DNA of 64,000 nt from NCBI RefSeq assembly GCF_009733595.1, contig NZ_WOFH01000007.1, positions 372,001 to 436,000 of the forward strand, read 5' to 3'. Below the pieces are notes generated by a model. That model did no database searches. It was given only the letters and a program-made list of their open reading frames with translations, and was not told the origin of the DNA. This stretch comes from Actinomadura litoris. GTDB taxonomy: Bacteria; Actinomycetota; Actinomycetes; Streptosporangiales; Streptosporangiaceae. Every line of letters begins with the position of its first letter. Within the stretch, counting starts at the first letter, position 1. Of the stretch, positions 45,768 through 54,174 are shown one piece after another. Both the position numbers and the translations under genes were made by a program.

Positions 45768-45788
45768 GCCCGTCACCCTACCGCCGGC

Positions 45789-46592
45789 CTAGCCCTGCCG
45801 GAGCGCCGGGTGCGCGCCCGCGGCGACCAGGTCGGCGACGGCGGCGCGCGGGTCCTTGCCGATCACCAGGCTCTCCCCCACCAGCACCGCGTCGGCGCCG
45901 CTGGAGGCGTAGGCGAGCAGGTCGTGCGGGCCCCGCACGCCGGACTCGGCGACCTTGACGACGTCCTTGGGGATCAGCGGCGCGACCCGGGCGAACACGC
46001 CCCGGTCGACCTGGAGGGTGCGCAGGTCGCGGGCGTTCACGCCGATGACCTTGGCGCCCGCCTCGACCGCCCGCGCCGCCTCCTCCTCGGTGTGCGCCTC
46101 GACGAGCGGCAGCAGCCCGATGGACTCGGCACGCTCCACCAGCGACACCAGCGCGTCCTGCTCCAGCGCGGCCACGATCAGCAGCGCCATGTCGGCGCCG
46201 TGGGCCCGCGCCTCCCAGAGCTGGTAGGAGCTGACGATGAAGTCCTTGCGCAGGACGGAGACGTCGACGCTCGCGCGCACGGCGGCGAGGTCCTGGAGGC
46301 TGCCGCCGAAGCGGCGCCGCTCGGTCAGCACGCTGATCACCCGCGCGCCGCCGGCCTCGTAGTCGCGGGCCAGCGCGGCCGGGTCGGCGATCGCGGCGAG
46401 CGCGCCCTTGGACGGGCTGCTGCGCTTGACCTCGGCGATGACCGACACGCCCTGCCCGCGCAGCGCGGCGAGCGCGTCGCGCGGGGACGGGGCCTGCGCG
46501 GCCTTCTCCTTGAGTGCGTCGAGCGGAACCTCACGCTGCCTGTCAGCGAGATCGGCCCGGACGCCCTCGATGATCTCGTCCAGCACGCTCAA
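45789..46592 (-). CDS. trpC: Indole-3-glycerol-phosphate synthase
   Basis: 267 residues. [13 protein letters not shown] (catalytic Glu, Lys), [22 protein letters not shown] (catalytic Lys), [26 protein letters not shown] and VAESGVRG. It closes the ring of carboxyphenylamino-deoxyribulose phosphate to indole-glycerol phosphate. The start is TTG at 46592, preceded by GGGGGC and matching the SVLDEI beginning of relatives; a GTG two codons on is possible. First gene of trpCBA. Confidence 0.97.
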   Translation of the reverse strand: MSVLDEIIEGVRADLADRQREVPLDALKEKAAQAPSPRDALAALRGQGVSVIAEVKRSSPSKGALAAIADPAALARDYEAGGARVISVLTERRRFGGSLQDLAAVRASVDVSVLRKDFIVSSYQLWEARAHGADMALLIVAALEQDALVSLVERAESIGLLPLVEAHTEEEAARAVEAGAKVIGVNARDLRTLQVDRGVFARVAPLIPKDVVKVAESGVRGPHDLLAYASSGADAVLVGESLVIGKDPRAAVADLVAAGAHPALRQG

Positions 46593-46684
46593 GGTGATAG
46601 GCCCCCTATTTCCGGTCGTTCCGTGCACCGATCGTAGCCGCCCCTCCGGACGGTCCCGGCACCCGGGAGCCCCCGCCCGCCCGC

Positions 46685-47128
46685 TCAGGGGGCAAGGGCA
46701 TGACCGAAGGGCAGATTCCGGACGATCCAGTACACCGCGAGCACCCCGACGAACCCGTACGCGATCACCGGCCTGAACAGGAGGGACCTCATCGGGAGCC
46801 CCCGCGAGGCCAGGTAGGTCCACCGGAGGTACATGTACGCGAACACCGGCAGCAGCAGGAACAGCAGCGGGTTGAAGCCGAACGCCGTGCCCGCGTCCCC
46901 GTGGGTGAGCGCGTGGACGAGCCGGGTCGCCCCGCACCCGGGGCAGTAGTACCCGGTCATCGCCAGGAAGGGGCACCCCGGGTAGTGCCCCGGCTCGTTC
47001 GGGTCGCGGAAGGCGACGACGACCGCGCCCGCCGCGACCACGGCCGCCACGAGCAGCTGGGGGCGCAGGGCCCGCAGCGGCGCCCGCTCACCGGATGGGC
47101 GCGGCGGCTGGACGGGCACTCGGGTCAC
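46685..47128 (-). CDS. DUF2752 small membrane protein
   Basis: 147 residues with three membrane helices (about 24-41, 80-98, 115-136). [20 protein letters not shown] is the DUF2752 signature with a CPGC pair. Function is unknown in all organisms. It commonly sits in the trp-lgt region of actinobacteria. The GTG at 47128 lies 6 nt after a TAAGGT box. Confidence 0.93.
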   Translation of the reverse strand: MTRVPVQPPRPSGERAPLRALRPQLLVAAVVAAGAVVVAFRDPNEPGHYPGCPFLAMTGYYCPGCGATRLVHALTHGDAGTAFGFNPLLFLLLPVFAYMYLRWTYLASRGLPMRSLLFRPVIAYGFVGVLAVYWIVRNLPFGHALAP

Positions 47129-47134
47129 GTCCCA

Positions 47135-47140
47135 ACCTTA
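47135..47140 (-). promoter_or_regulatory. -10 box TAAGGT before the DUF2752 gene
   Basis: TANNNT box 6 nt before the GTG at 47128; no ribosome site. Confidence 0.45.
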
Positions 47141-47167
47141 GACCGCGCCGCCCTGCCCGCCATCGCC

Positions 47168-47845
47168 TTACCTGTCGAGGACGTAGCCGACGCCCCGGAC
47201 GGTGCGGATGGGGTTGTCCTCGCCCAGCTTGGCGCGGAGCTGCGCGACGTGGACGTCGACCGTGCGGCTGCCCGCCCCGGCGCCCGGCCCCCAGGCGGCG
47301 TCGAGGAGCTGCTCCCGGGTGAATACGCGGCCCGGGTTGCCCATGAGGAACTCCAGGAGGTCGAACTCGGTGACGGTGAGCGCGACGCGGCGGTCGCCGA
47401 CGCTGGCGGAGCGGCCCCGGGTGTCGAGCGCGACGGGACCGGCGTGCAGCAGGCCGGGCGGCTCGGGGATCCCGGTGCCGCGCAGCGCCTCGGCGACGGC
47501 GCCGACCAGGACGCGGGGCGCGAAGGGCCGCTCGACCCGGCGGTCGCCGAGGACGCGGGCGAGGGCGGCGTCGACGGGCCCGGTGACCGCGATGACGGGG
47601 GCGGGCGCGGCGGCGTCGGCGACGCGCCGGTACAGGTCGGCGGGAAGGGCGGACACCGAGAGGTCGAGGACGACGACGTCGGGCGCGGCGCGTCCGGCGG
47701 TGGCGGGCGCCGCGGCCGGATCGGGTTCGATCTCCACCTCGAAGCCCTCGCGGGCGAGGTAGCGGCGCTGGAGCTCGGCGACGGCGGGGTCGTGCTCGGC
47801 GACGAGGACGACCCCGGCACCGGGCCCGCCCGGGTCGGCGGTCAC
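47168..47845 (-). CDS. OmpR-type response regulator with divergent receiver
   Basis: 225 residues. The receiver (about 10-115) keeps the Asp in DVVVLDLSVS and an EHD acidic site, but the usual K-P-F reads R-P-F (VERPFAPR) and helix 4 sequence is poor. The winged-helix domain is sound: ALTVTEFDLLEFLMGNPGRVFTREQLLDAAWG and RTVDVHVAQLRAKLGEDNPIRTVRGVGYVL. Lys loss suggests unusual or no phosphorylation control. No kinase nearby. Start overlaps the stop of the next gene by 4 bp. Confidence 0.92.
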   Translation of the reverse strand: MTADPGGPGAGVVLVAEHDPAVAELQRRYLAREGFEVEIEPDPAAAPATAGRAAPDVVVLDLSVSALPADLYRRVADAAAPAPVIAVTGPVDAALARVLGDRRVERPFAPRVLVGAVAEALRGTGIPEPPGLLHAGPVALDTRGRSASVGDRRVALTVTEFDLLEFLMGNPGRVFTREQLLDAAWGPGAGAGSRTVDVHVAQLRAKLGEDNPIRTVRGVGYVLDR

Positions 47846-48495
47846 GGGCGGCCGGACCGGCGCGCGGTGGGGTCCTCACCTCGGTCGAGGGACTTCCAGA
47901 GGGCGGACGCGTCGGCCCCGGCCTCCTCGCCCGCGTCGCCGGTGGCCCCCGCGTCGCCGGTGGCCGCCGCGGCCTTCGCGGCCGCGGGCGCCGGGGCGCG
48001 GCGGCCGGAGGCGCGGTCGTAGCGGGACGACATCCCGGGCCAGCGGGCGCCGCGGACCAGCGTGAGCAGGCCGCCGACCGCGAGGACGACCCCGCCGGTC
48101 ACCGACACCATCCACCACAGGTTCACGTCGATCGCCGGATGCGCGTCGAGGCTGACCAGCGTGCTGCGCTCGCCCGCCGCGTCCAGCACGCGGGAGTCGC
48201 GCACGGCGGCGGTCGAGGCGTACACGACGCCGGCGCCGAACGCGGCGGTCAGGGCGCCGATGGCGGCGCGGACGCGGCCGGAGGTGGCGAACAGCGCGGC
48301 GAGCGCCGCCAGGCCCGCGAGCGCGCAGGCGCCCGGCGCGCCGCCGAGGTCACGGCCGCTGAGCTGGTGCGCGACGGGGGTGATCGAGTCCCCGGCGTGC
48401 ACGGTGGCCCAGGTCCGCCCGGCGGCGAGCAGGGCGAGCCCGGACCCGGCGGCGCACAGCAGCGCCGTCAGGCCGCGTTCGCGCCCGGGGGTCAT
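47842..48495 (-). CDS. Trp-biosynthesis-associated membrane protein (TIGR02234 type)
   Basis: 217 residues with four membrane helices. [26 protein letters not shown] at the start, a long loop, and [26 protein letters not shown] near residue 150. [11 protein letters not shown] after the last helix is the family signature. The tail is Ala-rich and ends [15 protein letters not shown], also typical. Its role is unknown but it is always near trp genes in actinobacteria. Start overlaps the hisI stop by 4 bp (ATGA); trpE, the usual neighbour, is missing. Confidence 0.93.
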   Translation of the reverse strand: MTPGRERGLTALLCAAGSGLALLAAGRTWATVHAGDSITPVAHQLSGRDLGGAPGACALAGLAALAALFATSGRVRAAIGALTAAFGAGVVYASTAAVRDSRVLDAAGERSTLVSLDAHPAIDVNLWWMVSVTGGVVLAVGGLLTLVRGARWPGMSSRYDRASGRRAPAPAAAKAAAATGDAGATGDAGEEAGADASALWKSLDRGEDPTARRSGRP

Positions 48496-48875
48496 GAGCC
48501 GGAGTCAGGGCGTTCCCCGACAACGGCGGTGAGGGGGTCGGCGTCCCAGCACGTGCGGTCGCCGGTGTGGCAGGCGGCGCCGACCTGGTCGACCTTGACG
48601 AGGATCGCGTCGGCGTCGCAGTCCAGCGCGACCGACTTGACCCACTGCTGGTGCCCCGAGCTCTCGCCCTTCACCCAGTACTCCTGGCGGCTGCGCGACC
48701 AGTAGGTGCAGCGGCCCGTGGTCAGCGTGCGGTGCAGGGCCTCGTCGTCCATCCAGCCGAGCATGAGCACCTCACCGGTGTCGTACTGCTGGGCGATGGC
48801 GGGCAGCAGCCCGGCGGGGTCGCGCTTCAGCCGGTCTGCGATCTTCTGGTCCAGGTTGGACGGTCGAACGGACAT
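48492..48875 (-). CDS. hisI: Phosphoribosyl-AMP cyclohydrolase
   Basis: 127 residues. [37 protein letters not shown] (metal Asp) and CHTGDRTCW (zinc Cys). It opens the purine ring of phosphoribosyl-AMP in the third step of histidine synthesis. HisE is not fused, as usual in actinobacteria. ATG at 48875; an ATG three codons earlier is an alternative. Confidence 0.96.
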   Translation of the reverse strand: MSVRPSNLDQKIADRLKRDPAGLLPAIAQQYDTGEVLMLGWMDDEALHRTLTTGRCTYWSRSRQEYWVKGESSGHQQWVKSVALDCDADAILVKVDQVGAACHTGDRTCWDADPLTAVVGERPDSGS

Positions 48876-49002
48876 GGGCTCCATTGTGCCCGCTGCGGCA
48901 GCGAGGGCGGGACCACCCCCGCGCGCACGCGCGAAGCGCGCCGTCCTGGGGGCGCGAAGCCCCGTCCCCAGGGACACGAGCCACCGGCCCCGGGACACGA
49001 AA

Positions 49003-49031
49003 GGGCCCGTCCCCGGAGAGGGGACGGGCCC
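49003..49031 (-). terminator. Terminator of the cold-shock gene
   Basis: 12-bp perfect stem (GGGCCCGTCCCC and complement), 5-nt loop, 20 bp after the stop. Confidence 0.85.
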
Positions 49032-49050
49032 TGACGTACGACTACGGGCC

Positions 49051-49257
49051 TTACAGGGGGACGACCTGGTCTGCCTGCGGCCCCCGGTTACCCTGCGTCA
49101 CTTCGAACTGGACGCGCTGGTTCTCGTCCAGCGTGCGGTATCCGGAGGACTGGATGGCCGAGTAGTGCACGAAGACGTCGGGACCGCCGCCGTCCACGGC
49201 GATGAAACCGAAGCCCTTCTCGGCGTTGAACCACTTCACGGTGCCCTGCTGGGGCAT
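49051..49257 (-). CDS. Cold-shock domain protein
   Basis: 68 residues, single cold-shock domain: [15 protein letters not shown] (RNP1) and DVFVHYSAI (RNP2), ending [15 protein letters not shown]. An RNA chaperone binding single-stranded RNA. AAGGAG before the ATG. The leader is long (over 100 nt) and contains an intrinsic-terminator-like hairpin, so control after initiation is likely. Confidence 0.97.
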   Translation of the reverse strand: MPQQGTVKWFNAEKGFGFIAVDGGGPDVFVHYSAIQSSGYRTLDENQRVQFEVTQGNRGPQADQVVPL

Positions 49258-49346
49258 GTCTTTCTCCTTGCGGCAAAACACGGGCCCACACCTCGCGGGC
49301 CCGGCGCGGTCGCTGCGGAACGCCCTCGCCCCCGGTACGGTCCCGG

Positions 49347-49383
49347 AAAAGCCAAAACGCCCGCTGCCATCAGTCCGCGGGCG
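49347..49383 (-). terminator. Intrinsic terminator between the DinB-like gene and the cold-shock gene
   Basis: 7-bp stem (CGCCCGC/GCGGGCG) followed on the minus strand by TTTTGGCTTTT, a rare U-tract in this GC-rich window. It ends 90 bp before the cold-shock ATG. It may terminate the gene at 49511, or act as an attenuator in the cold-shock leader. Confidence 0.7.
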
Positions 49384-49510
49384 TCTGGACAAACGATCGA
49401 GAACCACGACTGCAACCGACGGGCCCCACCGTATCACCGGTTCCACGTAAAGCGGAGGAGCTACAAGGCTTGCGTTTCTTCTCTCGGCGAACCCTGCCGT
49501 TACCTGCCCG

Positions 49511-50257
49511 TTAAAGACTCCAACCGGTCTCGGTCAGGGTCTTGACAGAGTCCGTGGGCCCGGTGAGCCGGACGCGCGCCGCGTCCCGGCGGCCGACGGC
49601 CCACAGGACGAGTTCCCCTACGGGACCATGGACGCGCACGGGGCCCGGCACGCCCCGCCCCGCCGCGCGGCGCGGGCCGCCGCGTCCGCGCCGGTCGCCG
49701 CCGGAGACCCGCAGGCTGCGCCCGTCCGGCTGCACCAGCGTTACCTCAACGTGAACTTTTCTTAGGACAAAGCGGGCAATTTTTATCCTGCGCCAGAGGA
49801 GTTCCTCTAGTTCGCCCGACAGCTCCCTGGGCTCCCAGTCCGCGCCCGCACGCAGGACGTCCTCATGGTGGACAAAGAACTCCACGCCGTTGGCGATTTT
49901 GTCCATACCGGGAAGGGCTGCCGGGGAGAACTTCGGCGGACCCTGACGAAACCGTTCCACCAGCACATCGAAGGGGACGGTGCGCGCCGCGCGCCGCCTG
50001 ACGCGCTCGGTGTAGAAGGCGAGCGGCTGCAGGAGTATTCCCGGCCCGGCGTCCACCCGCCCCTCCCGGACGACGAGATGGGCGGCGAGGTCACGGGCGT
50101 CCCAGCCCGCGCACCGGGTGGGCGCGTCCGGGCCCGCGGCGGCGAGCGCGGCGGCCAGCGCGCGCCGCTCCTCGCGGACCGGATCGGTCCCCCGGGAGTG
50201 GCCGCCGGGCCGTTGCCTTCGAGGGCCAACCGCGGCGTCGTCGTCGGGCGTGCTCAT
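49511..50257 (-). CDS. TIGR03085-type DinB-like metal-binding protein
   Basis: 248 residues. [38 protein letters not shown] is the opening of the maleylpyruvate-isomerase/DinB-like four-helix family with a metal His. [14 protein letters not shown] supplies two more His. The C-terminal beta domain ends [11 protein letters not shown]. Some relatives use mycothiol as cofactor; the substrate here is unknown. Next to hisI in other actinobacteria. A TACGAT box 6 nt before the ATG suggests a leaderless mRNA. Confidence 0.9.
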   Translation of the reverse strand: MSTPDDDAAVGPRRQRPGGHSRGTDPVREERRALAAALAAAGPDAPTRCAGWDARDLAAHLVVREGRVDAGPGILLQPLAFYTERVRRRAARTVPFDVLVERFRQGPPKFSPAALPGMDKIANGVEFFVHHEDVLRAGADWEPRELSGELEELLWRRIKIARFVLRKVHVEVTLVQPDGRSLRVSGGDRRGRGGPRRAAGRGVPGPVRVHGPVGELVLWAVGRRDAARVRLTGPTDSVKTLTETGWSL

Positions 50258-50263
50258 TGCATG

Positions 50264-50269
50264 ATCGTA
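50264..50269 (-). promoter_or_regulatory. -10 box TACGAT
   Basis: TANNNT box 6 nt before the ATG at 50257; no ribosome site. Confidence 0.45.
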
Positions 50270-50395
50270 GGCCGGGGCGACCGCGCCGGGAATAAGCATC
50301 CCCGGCGGATGGTAGGCATATCCAGGCCCGCATACCCCCCGAGCGCGGAACTCTGGGGGCATTTCCCCCGGGCGCCGCCGATCGAGGAGTACGCC

Positions 50396-52282
50396 GTGCC
50401 GCCAGCGTCCAGTCGCGCCCGCCCACCCGTCCTGCGCGAGGGAATGCGCGTGCTGTGGGTGGCCGTGCGGGCCGAGCCCCGCGCCTTCACGGTCTCCGTG
50501 CTCGCCAGCGCGCTGTACGCGGCGATGACGGTGACGACCGCGCAGGTGCTGGGCTGGGCGACCGAGGAGGTCGTGCTCCCGGCGTTCCGGTCGGGGCACA
50601 CGACGGCCGGGGCGCTGGCGGGCGCGGCGACGGCCATCGTCGGCGTCGCGGCGCTGAAGGCGCTGGGCGTGGCGGGCCGCCGGTTCTACGCGGGGCTCGT
50701 CCAGTACCGCATGCAGGCGTCCTACCGGCGCGCGGTCACCCGGCAGTACCTGCGGCTGCCGCTGGCCTGGCACCACCGGCACCCGACGGGGCAGCTGCTG
50801 TCCAACGCCAACGCCGACGTGGAGGCGACGTGGGCGCCGCTCGCGCCGCTGCCGATGGCGGTCGGCGTCGTGTTCATGCTGCTGATCGCGGCGGCGTCGA
50901 TCATCGCGACCGACCTCGCGGTCGCGGCGGTCGCGTTCCTGATCTTCCCGGCGATCGCGCTGGTCAACGTCGCCTACCAGCGCCGGCTGTCGCCGGTGGC
51001 GACCCGGGCGCAGCGGCTGCGCGCCGAGGTCAGCGAGGTGGCGCACGAGAGCTTCGAGGGCGGCCTGGTCGTCAAGACCCTCGGCCGCGAGCAGGACGAG
51101 ACGGAGCGGTTCCGGGCCCGCGCGGAGGAGCTGCGGGACGCGAACGTGGCCGTCGGCCGGATCCGGGGCATGTTCGACCCGGTGCTGGAGGCGCTGCCGA
51201 ACCTGGGGGTGCTCGCGGTCCTGCTGATCGGGTCGATGCGGCTGGACTCGGGCGCGATGACGGCGGGCGACCTGGTGCACGTCTCCTACCTGTTCACGCT
51301 GCTGGCGTGGCCGATCCGGGCGCTCGGCTGGGTGCTGGCGGAGGTGCCGCGCAGCGTCGTCGGCTGGGAGCGGGTGCGCGGCGTCCTGGACGCGAGCGGC
51401 TCCCTCCCCTTCGGCGACGCCGCGCTCGGGGAGGACAAGGCGGCGGCGCTGGAGGTCCGCGGCGTCCGCTTCGCGTTCGAGGGCGCCGCCGAGGGCGGCG
51501 GGGGCGGGCGCGAGGTCCTGCACGACGTGTCGTTCTCCGCCGCCCCCGGCCGGACGGTCGCGGTGGTGGGCCCGACGGGGTCGGGCAAGTCCACGCTGAC
51601 GTCGCTGCTGGTCCGGCTGGTCGACCCGGCGGACGGCTCGGTGCTGCTGGACGGCGTGGACCTGCGCGACGTCCGGCGGGGCGGCGTGGCCGCGTCGGCC
51701 GCGCTCGTCCCGCAGCAGACGTTCCTGTTCGACGACACCGTGCGGGGGAACGTGACACTCGGGCTGGACGTCCCCGACGAGCGGGTCTGGGAGGCGCTGC
51801 GCCTCGCGCAGGCCGACGGGTTCGTCGCGGGCCTGCCCGGCGGGCTCGACACGCAGGTCGGCGAGCGGGGCGCGACGCTGTCGGGCGGGCAGCGCCAGCG
51901 GCTCGCGCTGGCGCGCGCGCTGGTGCGGCGGCCCCGGCTGCTCGTCCTGGACGACGCGACCTCCAGCGTCGACCCGCAGGTCGAGGCGCGCATCCTGCGG
52001 GGCCTGCGGGAGGCGCAGTCGGCCGGGGACGGCTCGGGCGTGACCGTCGTGGTCGTCGCCTACCGCAAGGCGACGATCGGGCTGGCCGACGAGGTGGTCT
52101 ACCTGGAGCGCGGGCGGGTCACCGCGCGCGGCGCGCACGCCGAGCTGCTGGAGACGTCGGAGGGCTACCGCGACCTGGTCAACGCCTACGAGCGGGCCGA
52201 AGCGGAGCAGGAGGCCGGGCAGGAGGCCGGGCAGGAGATCGAGCGGGGGGCCGCCGGGGGCGGCGAGGAGGCCGTGGCATGA
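50396..52282 (+). CDS. Heterodimeric ABC exporter, subunit with degenerate ATP site
   Basis: 628 residues. Six-helix membrane domain (about 25-310), then ATPase: Walker A GPTGSGKSTL, signature LSGGQRQRLALARAL, Walker B LLVLDDATSSVD and switch VVVVAYRKATIGLADE. The catalytic Glu after Walker B is Asp, and the switch His is Tyr, so this site should bind but hardly hydrolyse ATP. The tail has a repeat (EQEAGQEAGQE). GTG start supported by GAGGAG. Coupled to the next gene by ATGA. Cargo unknown; drugs or lipids are usual for the family. Confidence 0.94.
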   Translation: MPPASSRARPPVLREGMRVLWVAVRAEPRAFTVSVLASALYAAMTVTTAQVLGWATEEVVLPAFRSGHTTAGALAGAATAIVGVAALKALGVAGRRFYAGLVQYRMQASYRRAVTRQYLRLPLAWHHRHPTGQLLSNANADVEATWAPLAPLPMAVGVVFMLLIAAASIIATDLAVAAVAFLIFPAIALVNVAYQRRLSPVATRAQRLRAEVSEVAHESFEGGLVVKTLGREQDETERFRARAEELRDANVAVGRIRGMFDPVLEALPNLGVLAVLLIGSMRLDSGAMTAGDLVHVSYLFTLLAWPIRALGWVLAEVPRSVVGWERVRGVLDASGSLPFGDAALGEDKAAALEVRGVRFAFEGAAEGGGGGREVLHDVSFSAAPGRTVAVVGPTGSGKSTLTSLLVRLVDPADGSVLLDGVDLRDVRRGGVAASAALVPQQTFLFDDTVRGNVTLGLDVPDERVWEALRLAQADGFVAGLPGGLDTQVGERGATLSGGQRQRLALARALVRRPRLLVLDDATSSVDPQVEARILRGLREAQSAGDGSGVTVVVVAYRKATIGLADEVVYLERGRVTARGAHAELLETSEGYRDLVNAYERAEAEQEAGQEAGQEIERGAAGGGEEAVA

Positions 52283-54060
52283 CGACGCTGAGCGGGACGT
52301 CCACGACGGAGGGCGCGCTGAGCACGCTGCGGCGCGGGCTGGCGCTGAGCCCGGAGTTCCGGGCCGGGCTGCCGGTGACGCTGGCGCTCGCGCTGGCCTC
52401 GACGGCCGGGCGGGTGGTGGTGCCGATCGCCGTCCAGCAGACGATCGACAAGGGCCTGGACCGCGCGGGCGGGCCCGACCTGCCGTTCATCCGGACGGCG
52501 GTGCTGCTGTGCGCGGTCGCCGTGCTGCTGACGGCGCTGTGCGCGTACGCGATGAACGTGCGCCTCTACAAGTCGTCCGAGGGCGGGCTGGCCTCGCTGC
52601 GGGTGAAGGCGTTCCGGCACGTCCACGACCTGTCGATGCTCACCCAGAGCGGGGAGCGGCGCGGGGCGCTGGTGTCGCGCGTGACGGGCGACGTCGACCA
52701 GATCAGCAACTTCATGCAGTCCGGCGGGCTCATGTTCATCGTCTCGATCGGCCAGCTGGTCGTGGCGAGCGTGCTCATGCTCGTCTACTCCTGGCAGCTC
52801 GCGCTGCTGGTGTGGGTGGCGTTCGTGCCGCTGGCGTTCGTCCTGCGCCGGTTCCAGCGGATCGTGTCGGCGGCCTACACGCGGGTCCGCGAGCGCATGG
52901 GCGACCTGCTGGCGGCCGTCAGCGAGTCGGTCGTGGGCGCGCCGGTGATCCGCGCCTACGCGGCGGAGGAGCGCACCGGGCGGCGCGTGGACGAGACCGT
53001 GGACACCCACCGCCGCATGCAGACCCGCGCCCAGGCCATGGTCGCGCTCACGTTCCCGGTCAGCGAGCTGGTCGCGGCGCTGGCGACCGCCGCCGTCGTC
53101 GTGGCGGGCGTCCTGCTGGGCGTGGGCGGGCACCTGACCGCCGGTGAGCTGGTCGCGTTCCTGTTCCTGGTCACGCTGTTCGTCAGCCCGATGCAGACCG
53201 CCACCGAGGTGCTGAACGAGGCGCAGAACGCCATCGCGGGGTGGCGGCGGGTGCTCGGCGTGCTGGACACCGTGCCCGACGTCGCCGACCCCGGCGAGGG
53301 CGGCGAGTCCCTGCCGCGCGGGCCGATCGAGGTGCGGTTCGACTCCGTCGGGTTCGCCTACCCGGGCGGGCCGCCCGTCCTGCACGACGTGGACGTGACG
53401 ATCGCGCCGCGCAGCCGCGTCGCGATCGTCGGGCAGACCGGGTCGGGCAAGACCACGTTCGCCAAGCTCCTCACCCGGCTCATGGACCCCGCGTCCGGGC
53501 GGGTGCTGGTGGACGGCGTCCCCCTCGACCGGGTCAGGTTCTCCTCCCTGCGGGAGCGCGTCGTGATGGTGCCGCAGGACGGCTTCCTGTTCGACGCCTC
53601 GCTCGCCGACAACATCCGCTACGGCAGGCCGGACGCGTCCGACGGCGACCTCGCGGCCGCGCTGGCGGAACTGGGCCTCGCCGACTGGCTGGAGGGGCTC
53701 CCCGACGGCCTCGCGACCCCGGTCGGGCAGCGCGGCGAGTCGCTGTCGGCGGGCGAGCGCCAGCTCGTGGCGCTGGCCCGCGCCTACGTCGCGGGCCCCG
53801 ACCTGCTCGTGCTGGACGAGGCGACCTCGGCCGTCGACCCGGCGACCGAGGTCCGCATCCAGCGCGCGCTGGACGGCGTCACCCGGGGCCGCACCGCGAT
53901 CTCCATCGCGCACCGGCTGTCCACCGCCGAGGCCGCCGACGAGGTGATCGTGTTCGACGCCGGCCGGATCGTGCAGCGCGGGCCGCACGCCGAGCTGGTC
54001 GCCGAGCCGGGGGTCTACGCCGACCTGTACGCGTCCTGGACGGCGCAGCGGGGTATCTGA
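52279..54060 (+). CDS. Heterodimeric ABC exporter, subunit with active ATP site
   Basis: 593 residues. Membrane domain about 30-330, then Walker A GQTGSGKTTFAKLL, signature LSAGERQLVALARAY, Walker B LLVLDEATSAVDP and ISIAHRLSTAEAADE. Catalytic Glu and switch His are intact, but the signature is LSAGE instead of LSGGQ. Since the signature of one subunit completes the site of the other, this matches the degenerate site of its partner. Together they form one active and one inactive site, as in TM287/288. Confidence 0.94.
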   Translation: MTTLSGTSTTEGALSTLRRGLALSPEFRAGLPVTLALALASTAGRVVVPIAVQQTIDKGLDRAGGPDLPFIRTAVLLCAVAVLLTALCAYAMNVRLYKSSEGGLASLRVKAFRHVHDLSMLTQSGERRGALVSRVTGDVDQISNFMQSGGLMFIVSIGQLVVASVLMLVYSWQLALLVWVAFVPLAFVLRRFQRIVSAAYTRVRERMGDLLAAVSESVVGAPVIRAYAAEERTGRRVDETVDTHRRMQTRAQAMVALTFPVSELVAALATAAVVVAGVLLGVGGHLTAGELVAFLFLVTLFVSPMQTATEVLNEAQNAIAGWRRVLGVLDTVPDVADPGEGGESLPRGPIEVRFDSVGFAYPGGPPVLHDVDVTIAPRSRVAIVGQTGSGKTTFAKLLTRLMDPASGRVLVDGVPLDRVRFSSLRERVVMVPQDGFLFDASLADNIRYGRPDASDGDLAAALAELGLADWLEGLPDGLATPVGQRGESLSAGERQLVALARAYVAGPDLLVLDEATSAVDPATEVRIQRALDGVTRGRTAISIAHRLSTAEAADEVIVFDAGRIVQRGPHAELVAEPGVYADLYASWTAQRGI

Positions 54061-54174
54061 GACCGTGCTGGGGCCGGTGCCCGCGCGGTACCGGACCGGT
54101 CTCGGACAGTGAGGACAGCACGGCCAGGGGTAAAGCACTTGCCCGTTATCTGCTTGAGTGCGCATTCTGCTGGG

